From a virus, in IMG/VR virus record IMGVR_UViG_3300010373_000070, positions 1 to 43,938 of that record: DNA of 43,938 bases; one strand, given 5' to 3'. A program made the position numbers and the translations under genes. The notes under the pieces are model-generated. The model did no database searches, had not been told where the DNA came from, and was given only the letters and a program-made list of their open reading frames with translations. Numbering within the stretch: position 1 is the stretch's first letter; each line of letters opens with the position of its first letter. Below are positions 33,500-41,725 of the stretch, one piece after another.

Positions 33500-34624
33500 A
33501 TGGCAAAAGACTGGCTCTCACGACTCCAGAAGTACGACAACGTTATCAAGGAACACACGAATCCTTTCAACAGCGGCGTTCATTCATCCTCTCCCTCAGC
33601 AGACTTCGTATACGGCAACGGTACGTGGCTTCTGCCGTTTGGTTATTCAGAAGTTCTCTACGGTCCTCCGAAGGGAGGCAAGTCGGTTTTCGTCAAGATG
33701 AAGATCGGCCAGCTTCATCAGGACGATCCTGAAGCATACGCCGTCGTATTCGACACCGAATTCCGTTGGCGCGGTCAGCTCACTCCTGAGAAGGCCAAGG
33801 CATATGGTATCGATATGAAGCGCGTTGTTATCTACGAAGGTAACAACCCGATGGAGATCTTCGATCGCATCGAAAAGAATCTCGCTGCCGACCTCGACGA
33901 TGGCATGCCGCTCAAGTACGTCGTAATCGATTCAGTGTCGGGCGTTCTCGGCCGTCGTGAATTGGATTCAGACACCGTAGAGACGCAGCAAATCGGCGAC
34001 CACGCTCTGACCATTCAGACTGGTCTCAAGCGTATTTTGCCGACACTACGCAAGTACAAGCTCGCTTGTACCCTCGTCACGCAGGTTCGTTCGGAAATGG
34101 ATCAGGCAGCTCTCCGTCGCGATCCGTCGATGAAGGTGAAGATGAATGCTTCGTTCGGTCTCCAGCACTTCGCCGAATACTTCGTGTATGTCGTACCGAA
34201 CCTGAACAAAGAAGGTCGTACGGATATGCTCGGTCGTGAAATGGTCGATGAGTCTGTCACTGACTTGATGGACAAGGGCGAGCGTACGGGCCATAAGATG
34301 CGCGTCATCATGAAGGACTCGTCAATGGGTCCAAAGGGCCGCACTGGCGAATTCACGTTCGACTACAAGCTCGGCGTGATCAACGTCCATGAAGAAGTGT
34401 TCCGTCTTGGTATCGGTCGCGGTGTCATTGAGACACCGTCTAAGGGCTGGTACGAATTCGGTGGCAAGAAGTGGCACGGTGCGAAGGATATGCTTGTTGC
34501 TCTCGAAGGTGACAAGGATATGCAGGCAGCGATCATCAAGGAATTGAAGCTACGCGATATGCGTGGCGACTACCGCGCTGCTGACGCCAAGCTCGATACC
34601 TCAGATATCGAAGCAGTCGAGTAA
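33500..34624 (+). CDS. RecA/UvsX-like recombinase
   Basis: 374 residues, the usual size for RecA and UvsX. Walker A is YGPPKGGKSVF near residue 54 and Walker B LKYVVIDSVSG near 135. A QIGDHALTIQTGLKRILPTL helix and TLVTQVRSEMD (like the RecA motif with the catalytic Gln) follow. It would form filaments on single-stranded DNA for strand exchange and recombination-driven replication. Its neighbours are the SSB-like protein and the primase. The promoter 9 nt upstream and the TAATG link to primase suggest joint expression. Confidence 0.82.
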   Translation: MAKDWLSRLQKYDNVIKEHTNPFNSGVHSSSPSADFVYGNGTWLLPFGYSEVLYGPPKGGKSVFVKMKIGQLHQDDPEAYAVVFDTEFRWRGQLTPEKAKAYGIDMKRVVIYEGNNPMEIFDRIEKNLAADLDDGMPLKYVVIDSVSGVLGRRELDSDTVETQQIGDHALTIQTGLKRILPTLRKYKLACTLVTQVRSEMDQAALRRDPSMKVKMNASFGLQHFAEYFVYVVPNLNKEGRTDMLGREMVDESVTDLMDKGERTGHKMRVIMKDSSMGPKGRTGEFTFDYKLGVINVHEEVFRLGIGRGVIETPSKGWYEFGGKKWHGAKDMLVALEGDKDMQAAIIKELKLRDMRGDYRAADAKLDTSDIEAVE

Positions 34625-35634
34625 TGTTTCAGAAGGTAGACCCGGAAGTCCTTCGAGCCTTCATCGAAGGCTCCGGGCTTACCTATGACCAGAATTCGGT
34701 ATCGTGGATCTTCACCTGTCCGCGATGCACGAAGTCCAAGAAGCTCTATCTCCGAAAGCGTGATGGACGATTCGTCTGTTGGCGTTGCAAAGAGACAGAT
34801 AACTTCCAGGGACGTGCTGAGTACGCTCTCTCCGAGCTGACTGGGCAATCGTTCGCTGACGTCTGCCGTTTCCTCTACGGCGACATTCCCCTCCGCGCAG
34901 ACTCAACGTTCGACGCTCGTATCGAAGACTTCTTCGGCGAAGGCGACGACGTTGACGGTGAAGCAACCGAGCACGCGATCATCCGCTGGCCCTCTGACTT
35001 TCTTCAGATGGACCATCCACACGCCGTGCGCGGTCGCGAGTACATGAAAGAGCGCGGCGTACCAACTCGCCTCCAGCTCAGCTACGGCTTGCGATACTCG
35101 CCAGAGAATCGTCGAGTATATTTTCCAATTGGCGAGCGCGGACTCCTCTACGGCTACCAAGGTCGCTTGGTCATTCCTCACGTCTACATCGACGAGGAGA
35201 CGGGTGAGAAGAAGGAAGTGCCGAAGATCCTCTCGTCCAAGGGCGTGCGGCGCGACCGTCTCCTGATGTTCTCAGATCGCTTGAAAGACTGGCAACACGC
35301 AGTGGTGTGTGAAGGCCCTGTCGATGCAATCAAGGCCCATTACTGCCGCGGTAATGTCGCCACAATGGGCAAGGAAGTGTCGCACCAGCAAATGCGCCTG
35401 CTCATCAACAGCGGTGTGCAGCGTGTGTATGTGGCGCTCGATCCTGATGCCACGGAGGCGATCGAGAAGATGGTGACTGATTTGTACGGGGATGTAGAAG
35501 TCTACGAGATGATCCCGCAGAAGCTCGGTCAGAAGATCGACCTAGGTGCGATGTCTTTCGACGAAGTGTACGAACTATTCCTCGGCGCTCGCCGATTCGA
35601 GACCCGCCTCTTCATCGACATCAACTTCACCTGA
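34624..35634 (+). CDS. DnaG-type primase with zinc-binding domain and TOPRIM domain
   Basis: 336 residues, shorter than cellular DnaG. The N-terminal zinc ribbon has CPRC (about 33-36) and CWRC (about 53-56). The TOPRIM domain has VVCEGPVDAIKAH near 230 with the catalytic Glu and VALDPDA near 275 with the Asp pair. The C-terminal helicase-interaction domain of cellular DnaG is absent. It would lay RNA primers for the polymerase at 27120, with the helicase at 37054. The last 60 bases overlap the 3' end of a gene on the opposite strand. Confidence 0.85.
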   Translation: MFQKVDPEVLRAFIEGSGLTYDQNSVSWIFTCPRCTKSKKLYLRKRDGRFVCWRCKETDNFQGRAEYALSELTGQSFADVCRFLYGDIPLRADSTFDARIEDFFGEGDDVDGEATEHAIIRWPSDFLQMDHPHAVRGREYMKERGVPTRLQLSYGLRYSPENRRVYFPIGERGLLYGYQGRLVIPHVYIDEETGEKKEVPKILSSKGVRRDRLLMFSDRLKDWQHAVVCEGPVDAIKAHYCRGNVATMGKEVSHQQMRLLINSGVQRVYVALDPDATEAIEKMVTDLYGDVEVYEMIPQKLGQKIDLGAMSFDEVYELFLGARRFETRLFIDINFT

Positions 35635-36675
35635 GTCGGCCGGGCCCGAGCCGCCGCAAATGTCGCAACCTTCCTGGTGCAGACGCAACTGCTTCGCCGC
35701 TTCACGGCGCGCGTCCGAATGCAGCAGGATGTTCTGCTTCGCAAACTTCAGCGTCGAGACCATGCCGTCATGATCCATCGCAGCGAGCCCTTCACGGAGC
35801 AGCTTCGCCGCCGAGCGCTTGCGAGCCGTCGGATTCGACGTATCGAGCTTGCGATTGCGGTCGCGATAGTCGTCGTCGACGGGCTGCTCGTCGATCGGGT
35901 TGCTGTAGTCCTTGAACCCGTGGATGTACGCGACATCCTGCTCGACGATCGGCGCAGCTTCACCATCGGCGTTGAAGTTCGCACGACCGCGATACGCCTT
36001 GCCGAGCAACGCCACGGCGACGGTGTCGGCGTCGGGCATCGTCGAGCGCTCCTTCGCCGACAGGATCTTGAAGATCTCGGCGAAGCGCTGGCGCAGCCAC
36101 ACGTAGAGCGTCTGCTCGTTGTGCTGGTCGTCCTTCTCCTCGTCCTCGATCTGGGCGCAGAAGATGTTGAGCAGCACCATCGCGTACGTGCGGAGATCTT
36201 CCACCGACTTGCCCCAGCGACGGCAGGGCGAGTTGTTCAGGTTGTAGAAGTTCCAGCAAGCCTTGTGCATGACCTTGTCGTACTTGGCGTACTTTTCGGC
36301 CGGCGCATTCGGCGAGCGACGGAACGCGGTGTGCCGCACGCACACGAGGAAGTCGTCGTCGGTGTAGCAGAGCTTCTGCTCGGGCTGCACGCCGCGATCG
36401 ACGGGCACCGGGTTGCCGTAGCCCGCAGCGCTGGTGATGACGTGGTACGCCGCGAAAGCCACGTCGAGCTTCTTGCCGGTGATGTCGGTGGCCAGAACGT
36501 CGATGACGTTCGGAGCGGGCTTGGTCTGGTCGCGACGTTCGCAGACACGGACCTCGATGTCACCCAGGCGTCCCTGGACGCTGAAATCGCAGCCGGCGAC
36601 GGTCGACTTGGTAAAGGGAACCTTGTTTGCCCGGAGCCAGGAACGGATGAGGTTGCGAGCAGTGAACGTATTCAT
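35575..36675 (-). CDS. Hypothetical protein, inverted in the replication region
   Basis: 366 residues from the ATG at 36675, which has a strong TAAGGAGG ribosome-binding site 6 nt upstream (36682-36689). No family is recognised. The N-terminus is basic (TFTARNLIRSWLRANKV); the C-terminal 60 residues have a CDICGGSG zinc-knuckle-like motif and an acidic end. It is the only gene on the minus strand in the right arm, is clearly richer in GC than its neighbours and overlaps the primase gene by 60 nt at their 3' ends. These features suggest later acquisition. It may have its own control, given the variant promoter at 36763. A DNA- or RNA-binding role is a guess. Confidence 0.6.
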   Translation of the reverse strand: MNTFTARNLIRSWLRANKVPFTKSTVAGCDFSVQGRLGDIEVRVCERRDQTKPAPNVIDVLATDITGKKLDVAFAAYHVITSAAGYGNPVPVDRGVQPEQKLCYTDDDFLVCVRHTAFRRSPNAPAEKYAKYDKVMHKACWNFYNLNNSPCRRWGKSVEDLRTYAMVLLNIFCAQIEDEEKDDQHNEQTLYVWLRQRFAEIFKILSAKERSTMPDADTVAVALLGKAYRGRANFNADGEAAPIVEQDVAYIHGFKDYSNPIDEQPVDDDYRDRNRKLDTSNPTARKRSAAKLLREGLAAMDHDGMVSTLKFAKQNILLHSDARREAAKQLRLHQEGCDICGGSGPADSGEVDVDEEAGLESASAEE

Positions 36676-36681
36676 GGTAAG

Positions 36682-36689
36682 CCTCCTTA
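36682..36689 (-). promoter_or_regulatory. Strong ribosome-binding site TAAGGAGG
   Basis: A near-complete anti-16S complement, 6 nt before the ATG of the inverted gene. It decides the start at 36675 against the upstream ATG at 36741. It contrasts with most genes in the window, which lack such a site. Confidence 0.8.
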
Positions 36690-36762
36690 CAGTTTTGTTA
36701 CGAGAGTAAAAGATCCCCATTGGGCCTACCGGAAGTTTCAAAAAGACCTCCCGGTCATGACC

Positions 36763-36773
36763 CTTGTAGCGAA
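36763..36773 (-). promoter_or_regulatory. Variant promoter motif TTCGCTACAAG
   Basis: One base off the consensus (TACAAG for TATAAG), facing the inverted gene. Four nt later an ATG opens a six-codon frame (MTGRSF, stop TGA), and a short GACC/GGTC inverted repeat followed by TTTTT overlaps it. The real gene starts about 60 nt further on with its own strong ribosome-binding site. Confidence 0.4.
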
Positions 36774-36813
36774 TCTTTTACGGGGTCGATGCTTTGAGGA
36801 TCATCTAGAGAGT

Positions 36814-36824
36814 TTCGCTATATG
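36814..36824 (+). promoter_or_regulatory. Variant promoter motif TTCGCTATATG
   Basis: One base off the consensus. It lies 8 nt before the ATG of a 53-codon frame and upstream of the helicase gene, and points away from the variant at 36763, repeating the divergent pair layout of 12857/12885. Confidence 0.5.
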
Positions 36825-36832
36825 AGCATTGT

Positions 36833-36994
36833 ATGACCTCCATGTGGGTTGACGTGAGCGAGCCCGGTAAGACTTACCCGGAGATCCTGGCTGACACTTT
36901 GGCGAGGAAGCTTACGCACGTGACAAGTATGGTTTACCTCAGCTACCTGGGGCTGTCAAGACGCGGTAGAAGAAAATTCTGCACGTACATGTAG
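36833..36994 (+). CDS. Small ORF of 53 residues after a promoter motif
   Basis: A frame of 53 codons ending in TAG. It begins MTSMWVDVSEPGKTYPEILA and later has a basic stretch (SRRGRRKF). The start is supported only by the promoter-like motif 8 nt upstream, the spacing typical in this genome, with no Shine-Dalgarno sequence. There is no homology that I recognise. It fills most of the gap between the inverted gene and the helicase; otherwise this gap of about 380 bases would be empty. Confidence 0.4.
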   Translation: MTSMWVDVSEPGKTYPEILADTLARKLTHVTSMVYLSYLGLSRRGRRKFCTYM

Positions 36995-37053
36995 TTTTGT
37001 AACACTTTCGCCACTTTCCAATGGCAAATATTTTTCTCTTCCTGAGGTAGAAG

Positions 37054-38526
37054 TTGTCCGATCCTCTCATTGAACCAGCAAAAATTTCTCTCCCCTTCGC
37101 GACCAACAAGCAGATCGCCATCCTTGGCCATCTATTGAAAAACGATAAGTTTTTCGCTCAATGTGCAGACCGCATCGATCCGGCGTGGTTCCTGGACCCG
37201 TACTGCACGAAGGTCTATGGGGCGAAGGTGAAGTTCTTCCGTGACTTCAATCGCTCACCGTCGATAGAGGAGCTGCGCAATCTGCCGGTGTTCCTCACCG
37301 AGGACCAAGCGACACGGAACAAGGTCAACGAGATCATTCGTCTCTCGGAACTTCAGGCGAAGGAATACGGGCTCGACGCTCTACGCCCCGAGCTGACCGA
37401 CTGGATGCATGCTCAGTATTTCGAGATTGGGTTCAGAAAGGCATATCAGCTCTATAAGGGTAAGGATACCAAGGTTGCTTATTCCACCGTCGACCAGATG
37501 GTGCAGGATATCAAAACAACTCAATTCGAACAGGATTCAGAAGAATCGTTTACGAATTACATGGAGGAGATGGAGCAATCGCGTGTCGAGTACTCGAACG
37601 CATTGACCGTCGGCCTCGGCGTATTCGATCGCCTACTCACACCGAAGGCACAGCACGGCTCGCTTCTGCCGGGCGACTTGTCGATCATCCTCGCGCCCAC
37701 CAATACAGGCAAGACGACGGCGATGATTACGACGATCATTCAGAACATCGTCAACCAGAAGCACGTCCTCTTCATCACGCACGAAGGTCGACCGACGGAC
37801 ATCAAGGAAAAGCTTCGCTGCTGCTTCCTCGGCGTCACGGCCACCGAGCTGCTGGACATGTACAAGACGGCTGAAGGCCGCACTCGCCTCGATCACTGCA
37901 CTAAATGGATGGCTCGTTATCTCTGCTACGTTCCGATGAACAAGGCCGGTCTCACCGTCGAGGAAGTCGCAGCTACCGTTCGACGCAAACAAGAAGAGCG
38001 CTGCGCGAAGTTTGGTCGTGGCTTCGATATGCTCGTCGACGATTATCCGGCGAAGATCAGCACGCAGCAAGCTGCGAAGGGAATGTCGAAGCGTGAGCGT
38101 GACGAGATCGTGTACAACTACTTCGAGCAGATCGGCTTGCAGTACAAGATGCACGTGCTCTGTGCGATTCAGACAAACCGTGAAGGCTCGAAGGTGAACA
38201 AGGGCCAGCGTGAAGATCGTCTACTGACGATGGAAGACGTGCAGGAGTCGTGGGGCCCAATGACGTGCGCTACGAACGTCTGGACGATCAACCGCTCGCC
38301 GCATGACAAAGCGTTCAATCGCCTCATCTACTATATCGACAAGTCACGCTCCTCAGAGACCGGATTTGCCGTCGTCTGCAAGACGAATTTCGCTTGCTCA
38401 CGTACTCACGGCGACGATATGGGAGCAACGTTCTATCGATCGGCCTCCACTTACGCCGACAAGCTCGACCAGTACCTCGATCAGTACGTAGGGAATGAGC
38501 TGCCAGAACACCTACTTCTGGGCTGA
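37054..38526 (+). CDS. Replicative DNA helicase, DnaB-like
   Basis: 490 residues. The N-terminal domain (about 15-130) resembles the DnaB N-terminal helical domain; the RecA-like ATPase has Walker A LAPTNTGKTTAM near residue 211, HEGR after it, FDMLVDDYPAK as Walker B near 330 and a QTNREGSK motif near 375. It unwinds the fork and is expected to work with the primase at 34624 and the polymerase at 27120. The chosen start is a TTG at 37054 with GAGG about 8 nt upstream. A nine-codon frame (37021-37050) precedes it and might be a leader peptide. It ends just before a promoter motif. Confidence 0.82.
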   Translation: MSDPLIEPAKISLPFATNKQIAILGHLLKNDKFFAQCADRIDPAWFLDPYCTKVYGAKVKFFRDFNRSPSIEELRNLPVFLTEDQATRNKVNEIIRLSELQAKEYGLDALRPELTDWMHAQYFEIGFRKAYQLYKGKDTKVAYSTVDQMVQDIKTTQFEQDSEESFTNYMEEMEQSRVEYSNALTVGLGVFDRLLTPKAQHGSLLPGDLSIILAPTNTGKTTAMITTIIQNIVNQKHVLFITHEGRPTDIKEKLRCCFLGVTATELLDMYKTAEGRTRLDHCTKWMARYLCYVPMNKAGLTVEEVAATVRRKQEERCAKFGRGFDMLVDDYPAKISTQQAAKGMSKRERDEIVYNYFEQIGLQYKMHVLCAIQTNREGSKVNKGQREDRLLTMEDVQESWGPMTCATNVWTINRSPHDKAFNRLIYYIDKSRSSETGFAVVCKTNFACSRTHGDDMGATFYRSASTYADKLDQYLDQYVGNELPEHLLLG

Positions 38527-38537
38527 TTCGCTATAAG
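38527..38537 (+). promoter_or_regulatory. Phage promoter motif TTCGCTATAAG
   Basis: An exact copy beginning directly after the helicase stop codon, 8 nt before the ATG of the protease gene. A second ATG in another frame lies at 38542 and is not used by a long frame. Confidence 0.75.
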
Positions 38538-38545
38538 GGTGATGA

Positions 38546-39109
38546 ATGAATGTATCGGTAGACGAGAAGAATCGCCGCCTCTATGTCACAGGAGACGTAG
38601 ATGATCCGATGATGCACATGATGATGGTAGCTCTTCGCAAGCTCGAAGAGACCGAAGGTGACATCACGATCGTTTTCAGCTCTGAGGGCGGGGAAGAGGC
38701 TCCGGGCTACGCGATATATGACTTGCTCACCATGTGCAAGAACATGGTAATCATCGAAGTATACGGGAAGGCTTGGTCGATCGCAGCGGCTATCATGCAG
38801 GCTGCGGACGTTCGTCGCATGGCTCCTAATGCGACCTTTATGATTCACAACGGGACAATCCCCGTCGGTGAAGAAGCACAGCAAAACCTCATCCTCGATA
38901 TGGCTGACCAGATCAAGCGGGACAATCAACGTTACCACACGATCCTGGCTGCACGTTCGAAGCTCTCGTATAACGCGATTGAAGAGGCTTGTGAGAAAGA
39001 TAGTTACTACACGGCTGAAGAAGCACTGACAGCCGGATTCTGCGACGAAATCTTGGTCCCGCAGAAGGTCTACGTCAAACCCAAGAAGGGAAAGAAAAAG
39101 AAGCAATGA
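38546..39109 (+). CDS. ClpP-like serine protease
   Basis: 187 residues, the size of ClpP. The catalytic triad is visible: Ser in GKAWSIAAAIMQAA near residue 77, His in NATFMIHNG near 99 and Asp in EKDSYYTAEEALTAGF near 150. The C-terminus is strongly basic (KPKKGKKKKQ), unlike ClpP. Phage ClpP relatives often serve as head-maturation proteases, but this gene lies far from the head genes in the left arm, so degradation of host or regulatory proteins is equally possible. There is no ATPase partner gene nearby. Confidence 0.75.
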   Translation: MNVSVDEKNRRLYVTGDVDDPMMHMMMVALRKLEETEGDITIVFSSEGGEEAPGYAIYDLLTMCKNMVIIEVYGKAWSIAAAIMQAADVRRMAPNATFMIHNGTIPVGEEAQQNLILDMADQIKRDNQRYHTILAARSKLSYNAIEEACEKDSYYTAEEALTAGFCDEILVPQKVYVKPKKGKKKKQ

Positions 39110-39705
39110 CTCCGTTCACCGTAGCTTGGAATTGGCTCAAGGCTCATCCGGTAATCCGCACGATCGCGTTCTGCCTCTTGGTGTTCGCTCTCGGTTTCGG
39201 CACAGCCATCTTCGCTCGCCCGGCCAAGGTCGTAGAAAAGACCAAGACCGTGACGCAGTATCAGGACAAGATCGTCTACCAGGATCGCGTCGTCACTCAG
39301 ATCCAGTACGTGCAAGTCGAGAAGAAGCATGAGACGCAGACGCAGACCGTAACGACTCACACCGACGGCACGTCGACGACTGTGACGCAGACGACAACCG
39401 ACACGAACAATAACGTCAATCAAACGACGAATACTGACGAGAACAAGACGAAGACTGAGACGAAGTACATCACTCAGATCGTCGAGAAAGAAAAGATGGT
39501 TCTCAATCAGCCGAATTGGCTCGTGCACGCAGGCGTCGGCTATCAATTTGCGAAGTTCGCAGGCCAGAACGAAACTGGCATCCCAGGTATGCAGGGTGTC
39601 GTAGTTGAGGTTGGTGCAGATCGTCGCATCGCAGGCCCCGTATTCATCGGCCTGTCGCTCAATACTCAATACACCGCGTTCCTCAATCTGAGCGCTGCAT
39701 TTTAA
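39106..39705 (+). CDS. Membrane-anchored Thr/Gln-rich protein
   Basis: 199 residues. One transmembrane helix near the N-terminus (about 18-37, IRTIAFCLLVFALGFGTAIF) is followed by a long Gln/Thr/Val-rich stretch of alternating residues (about 40-125), probably extended or coiled, and a C-terminal domain (about 138-199) of beta type. The layout resembles membrane-tethered phage proteins such as spanins, but no cysteine or lipobox is present. The start overlaps the protease stop (ATGA). Confidence 0.5.
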   Translation: MTPFTVAWNWLKAHPVIRTIAFCLLVFALGFGTAIFARPAKVVEKTKTVTQYQDKIVYQDRVVTQIQYVQVEKKHETQTQTVTTHTDGTSTTVTQTTTDTNNNVNQTTNTDENKTKTETKYITQIVEKEKMVLNQPNWLVHAGVGYQFAKFAGQNETGIPGMQGVVVEVGADRRIAGPVFIGLSLNTQYTAFLNLSAAF

Positions 39706-40685
39706 TGACCGCTGATTTGCAAATGGCTCGCGGCAATATCGAGGGCGGATTCAATCTCGCCGTCGGTGAGCCGGAATTTCTCCAGGAGCAAGTCTGGTTC
39801 GGTCCTCTGATGGACTTCTCGACATCGTATCCGTATCCGACGATCGACGGCCATGACGCTTTGCTGGAAGAGCTACGCCATTTGCATCCCGGTCACGAGA
39901 TCTACTACGTCATCACGAACGGAGCGAAGCAAGCTCTGCTCGCTGCGATGTACGCCTTCACTAAGACGGCTCGCATTGGAGAAGTGATGCACAAGGCTCC
40001 GTACTGGCCGAGCTACCCTACACTCGCTCATTTTAGTCGCCTCGGATTCACAAACGCACTGGACGATCGCGCAGCCCAGCTCGTGTGCACCACGAGCCCG
40101 AACAATCCCGACGGGCGCCTCGACGTCACTCACTGTGATATCTGGGATGCAGTCTACGCTGGCAGTCATCTGTACGGATTCGACGGCATCAAGCCGCGCT
40201 ACGAAGTCGCGGTGTACAGCGCGGCCAAGATGCTCGGACTCTCGGGCATGCGCATCGGCTGGCTGGTGACACGCAACAAGTCGATCGCCCAGCACGCGGC
40301 CAACTACGTCGAATTTACGACATCGGGCGTTGCTTTGCCGACGCAAGCATACGTTGCTCGCGCACTGAATTCACTTCGCATGAGCGACTACGTGAAGCTG
40401 TTCGAAACAGCTCGCAAGGATCTCCTCGGCAATGGTGAGATGTTCAATCACTACCTCAAAGATCACGTCAAGCAAGTGCAAGGCGTGCCGGCGAGCGGCA
40501 CGGGCATGTTCGCTTGGTTCGAGGTAGCTGACGCATACAATTTCAACGAAGCGCTCAACAGAGCGAAGATTCGAGTCGTAAGCGGGCCGGCATGCGGCGG
40601 CGACGAGAATTGGTTCCGCATGAGCATGGGCCTCAAGCCAACCAACATGGAAGCCGCTCTCAAAGCACTAAAGGCGCAGCTATGA
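39705..40685 (+). CDS. PLP-dependent aminotransferase (class I/II fold)
   Basis: 326 residues, shorter than the usual 380-400. It keeps the family's motifs: NGAKQALLAAMYAFT near 67, APYWPSYPT near 98, TSPNNPDG near 129, the PLP-binding YSAAKMLGLSGMRIGW with Lys near 173, and a C-terminal substrate Arg region (ENWFRMSMGL). The catalytic Lys and flanking residues are intact, so activity is likely. The substrate is unknown. Aminotransferases are rare in phages; one use would be making an amino-modified DNA base or a small metabolite. It overlaps the next gene by ATGA. Confidence 0.78.
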   Translation: MTADLQMARGNIEGGFNLAVGEPEFLQEQVWFGPLMDFSTSYPYPTIDGHDALLEELRHLHPGHEIYYVITNGAKQALLAAMYAFTKTARIGEVMHKAPYWPSYPTLAHFSRLGFTNALDDRAAQLVCTTSPNNPDGRLDVTHCDIWDAVYAGSHLYGFDGIKPRYEVAVYSAAKMLGLSGMRIGWLVTRNKSIAQHAANYVEFTTSGVALPTQAYVARALNSLRMSDYVKLFETARKDLLGNGEMFNHYLKDHVKQVQGVPASGTGMFAWFEVADAYNFNEALNRAKIRVVSGPACGGDENWFRMSMGLKPTNMEAALKALKAQL

Positions 40686-41284
40686 TATCAGATCAAAACG
40701 AAATCGAAGCGAAGCTCGCTGCCGATCACGTCAACATCGAAGCCTTCAAGAAGTGGATGTTCACGAATCGCAACATCGAGAAGTTCGTCGAGATCACCAG
40801 TCCCGATACCTACTACGAACAGGGCGATCGTGCGGTACGCCAGCGTGGCGACGATGACGACGCTCATCACGAGCTGACAATCAAGCTACGCAAGAATGAG
40901 AATTCGACCCGCGACCGCGTCGAGATCGATCTGAAGTTCTCACCGGACACGTCAGCGTTCAACGTACGCTGCTTCCTCGAAGCCGCTGGTTTCAAGCGAG
41001 TGTTCACTCTGACGAAGACGGCTCACATCTTCTGGGTCCGACACAGCGACAACTTCAAGATGAGCTACGTCATCTACGACGTATGGAAGGTTGGCGGGCT
41101 CGACAAGCCCCGTCGCTTCATTGAAGTCGAAGCGGAGAAGGGCAGCAACGTCACTGTCGAAACAGCAAAGCGTCGCGTGCGTGAAGCCGTACGCGAGCTG
41201 CGAGACATGTTCGCTCTCGGCGAGCCTCTGAACGATTCTCTCTATGAGATCTACAGCGGCAAGAAGTATCAGGTGCAGCAGTGA
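40682..41284 (+). CDS. CYTH-domain protein (triphosphate tunnel metalloenzyme)
   Basis: 200 residues from the ATG at 40682. The family's ordered charged motifs are present: NEIEAKL at the start (ExExK), TYYEQGDRAVRQRG near 43-55, ELTIKLRK, RVEIDLKF, a KTAHIFWVR strand and RFIEVEAEKG near 158. Members hydrolyse or cyclise triphosphates (thiamine triphosphatase, class IV adenylate cyclase, RNA triphosphatase), so the exact substrate is open. It is joined by overlaps to the aminotransferase before and the Nudix gene after, suggesting one pathway. Confidence 0.72.
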   Translation: MISDQNEIEAKLAADHVNIEAFKKWMFTNRNIEKFVEITSPDTYYEQGDRAVRQRGDDDDAHHELTIKLRKNENSTRDRVEIDLKFSPDTSAFNVRCFLEAAGFKRVFTLTKTAHIFWVRHSDNFKMSYVIYDVWKVGGLDKPRRFIEVEAEKGSNVTVETAKRRVREAVRELRDMFALGEPLNDSLYEIYSGKKYQVQQ

Positions 41285-41724
41285 AGAAATTCGTAGTGGG
41301 CTTTGCCTTCACCGAGGACATGGATGAAGTCGTACTCGTCCGCAAGAATCGTCCTGAGTGGCAGGCAGGCAAGCTGAACGGTGTTGGTGGCAAGGTCGAA
41401 GAGGGCGAGTCATTCAGCTCGGCGATCGGCCGCGAATTCGAAGAAGAGACCGGCGTACCGCGAGAGAATCAGCACTGGGCTCTCATCGCAACGATCGGTG
41501 ACGAAAAATACAAGATGTACATTTTCGCAGGCAAGGGCGACTGGGCCCTCGATGCGACGACTACGACGGACGAAAATATCGCTCGATACAACGTAGAGAA
41601 CTTCATCCGCGAGAACATCGGACCATCTCCCACGGCAATCTTTAATATACCGTGGCTGCTACTCATGGCTCGACAGATGCTCATGGGTCGCGACAAGGCA
41701 CCTTACTACAGCATCGAGCACTAA
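41281..41724 (+). CDS. Nudix hydrolase
   Basis: 147 residues. A complete Nudix box spans about residues 36-58 (GGKVEEGESFSSAIGREF, then EEETGV), so metal-dependent cleavage of a nucleoside diphosphate linked to another group is expected. It starts with GTG, overlapping the CYTH stop as GTGA. Possible substrates include 8-oxo-dGTP, dinucleoside polyphosphates or NAD-type cofactors; the sequence does not choose. Placement next to a CYTH protein suggests that both act on nucleotides. Confidence 0.85.
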   Translation: MKKFVVGFAFTEDMDEVVLVRKNRPEWQAGKLNGVGGKVEEGESFSSAIGREFEEETGVPRENQHWALIATIGDEKYKMYIFAGKGDWALDATTTTDENIARYNVENFIRENIGPSPTAIFNIPWLLLMARQMLMGRDKAPYYSIEH

Positions 41725-41725
41725 G

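Noticed and set aside
35677-36825. A long plus-strand frame opposite the inverted gene
   Set aside because: It is a shadow frame in GC-rich sequence, with low-complexity Val/Leu/Arg composition and no motif or ribosome-binding site, whereas the minus-strand frame has a strong ribosome-binding site and balanced composition.
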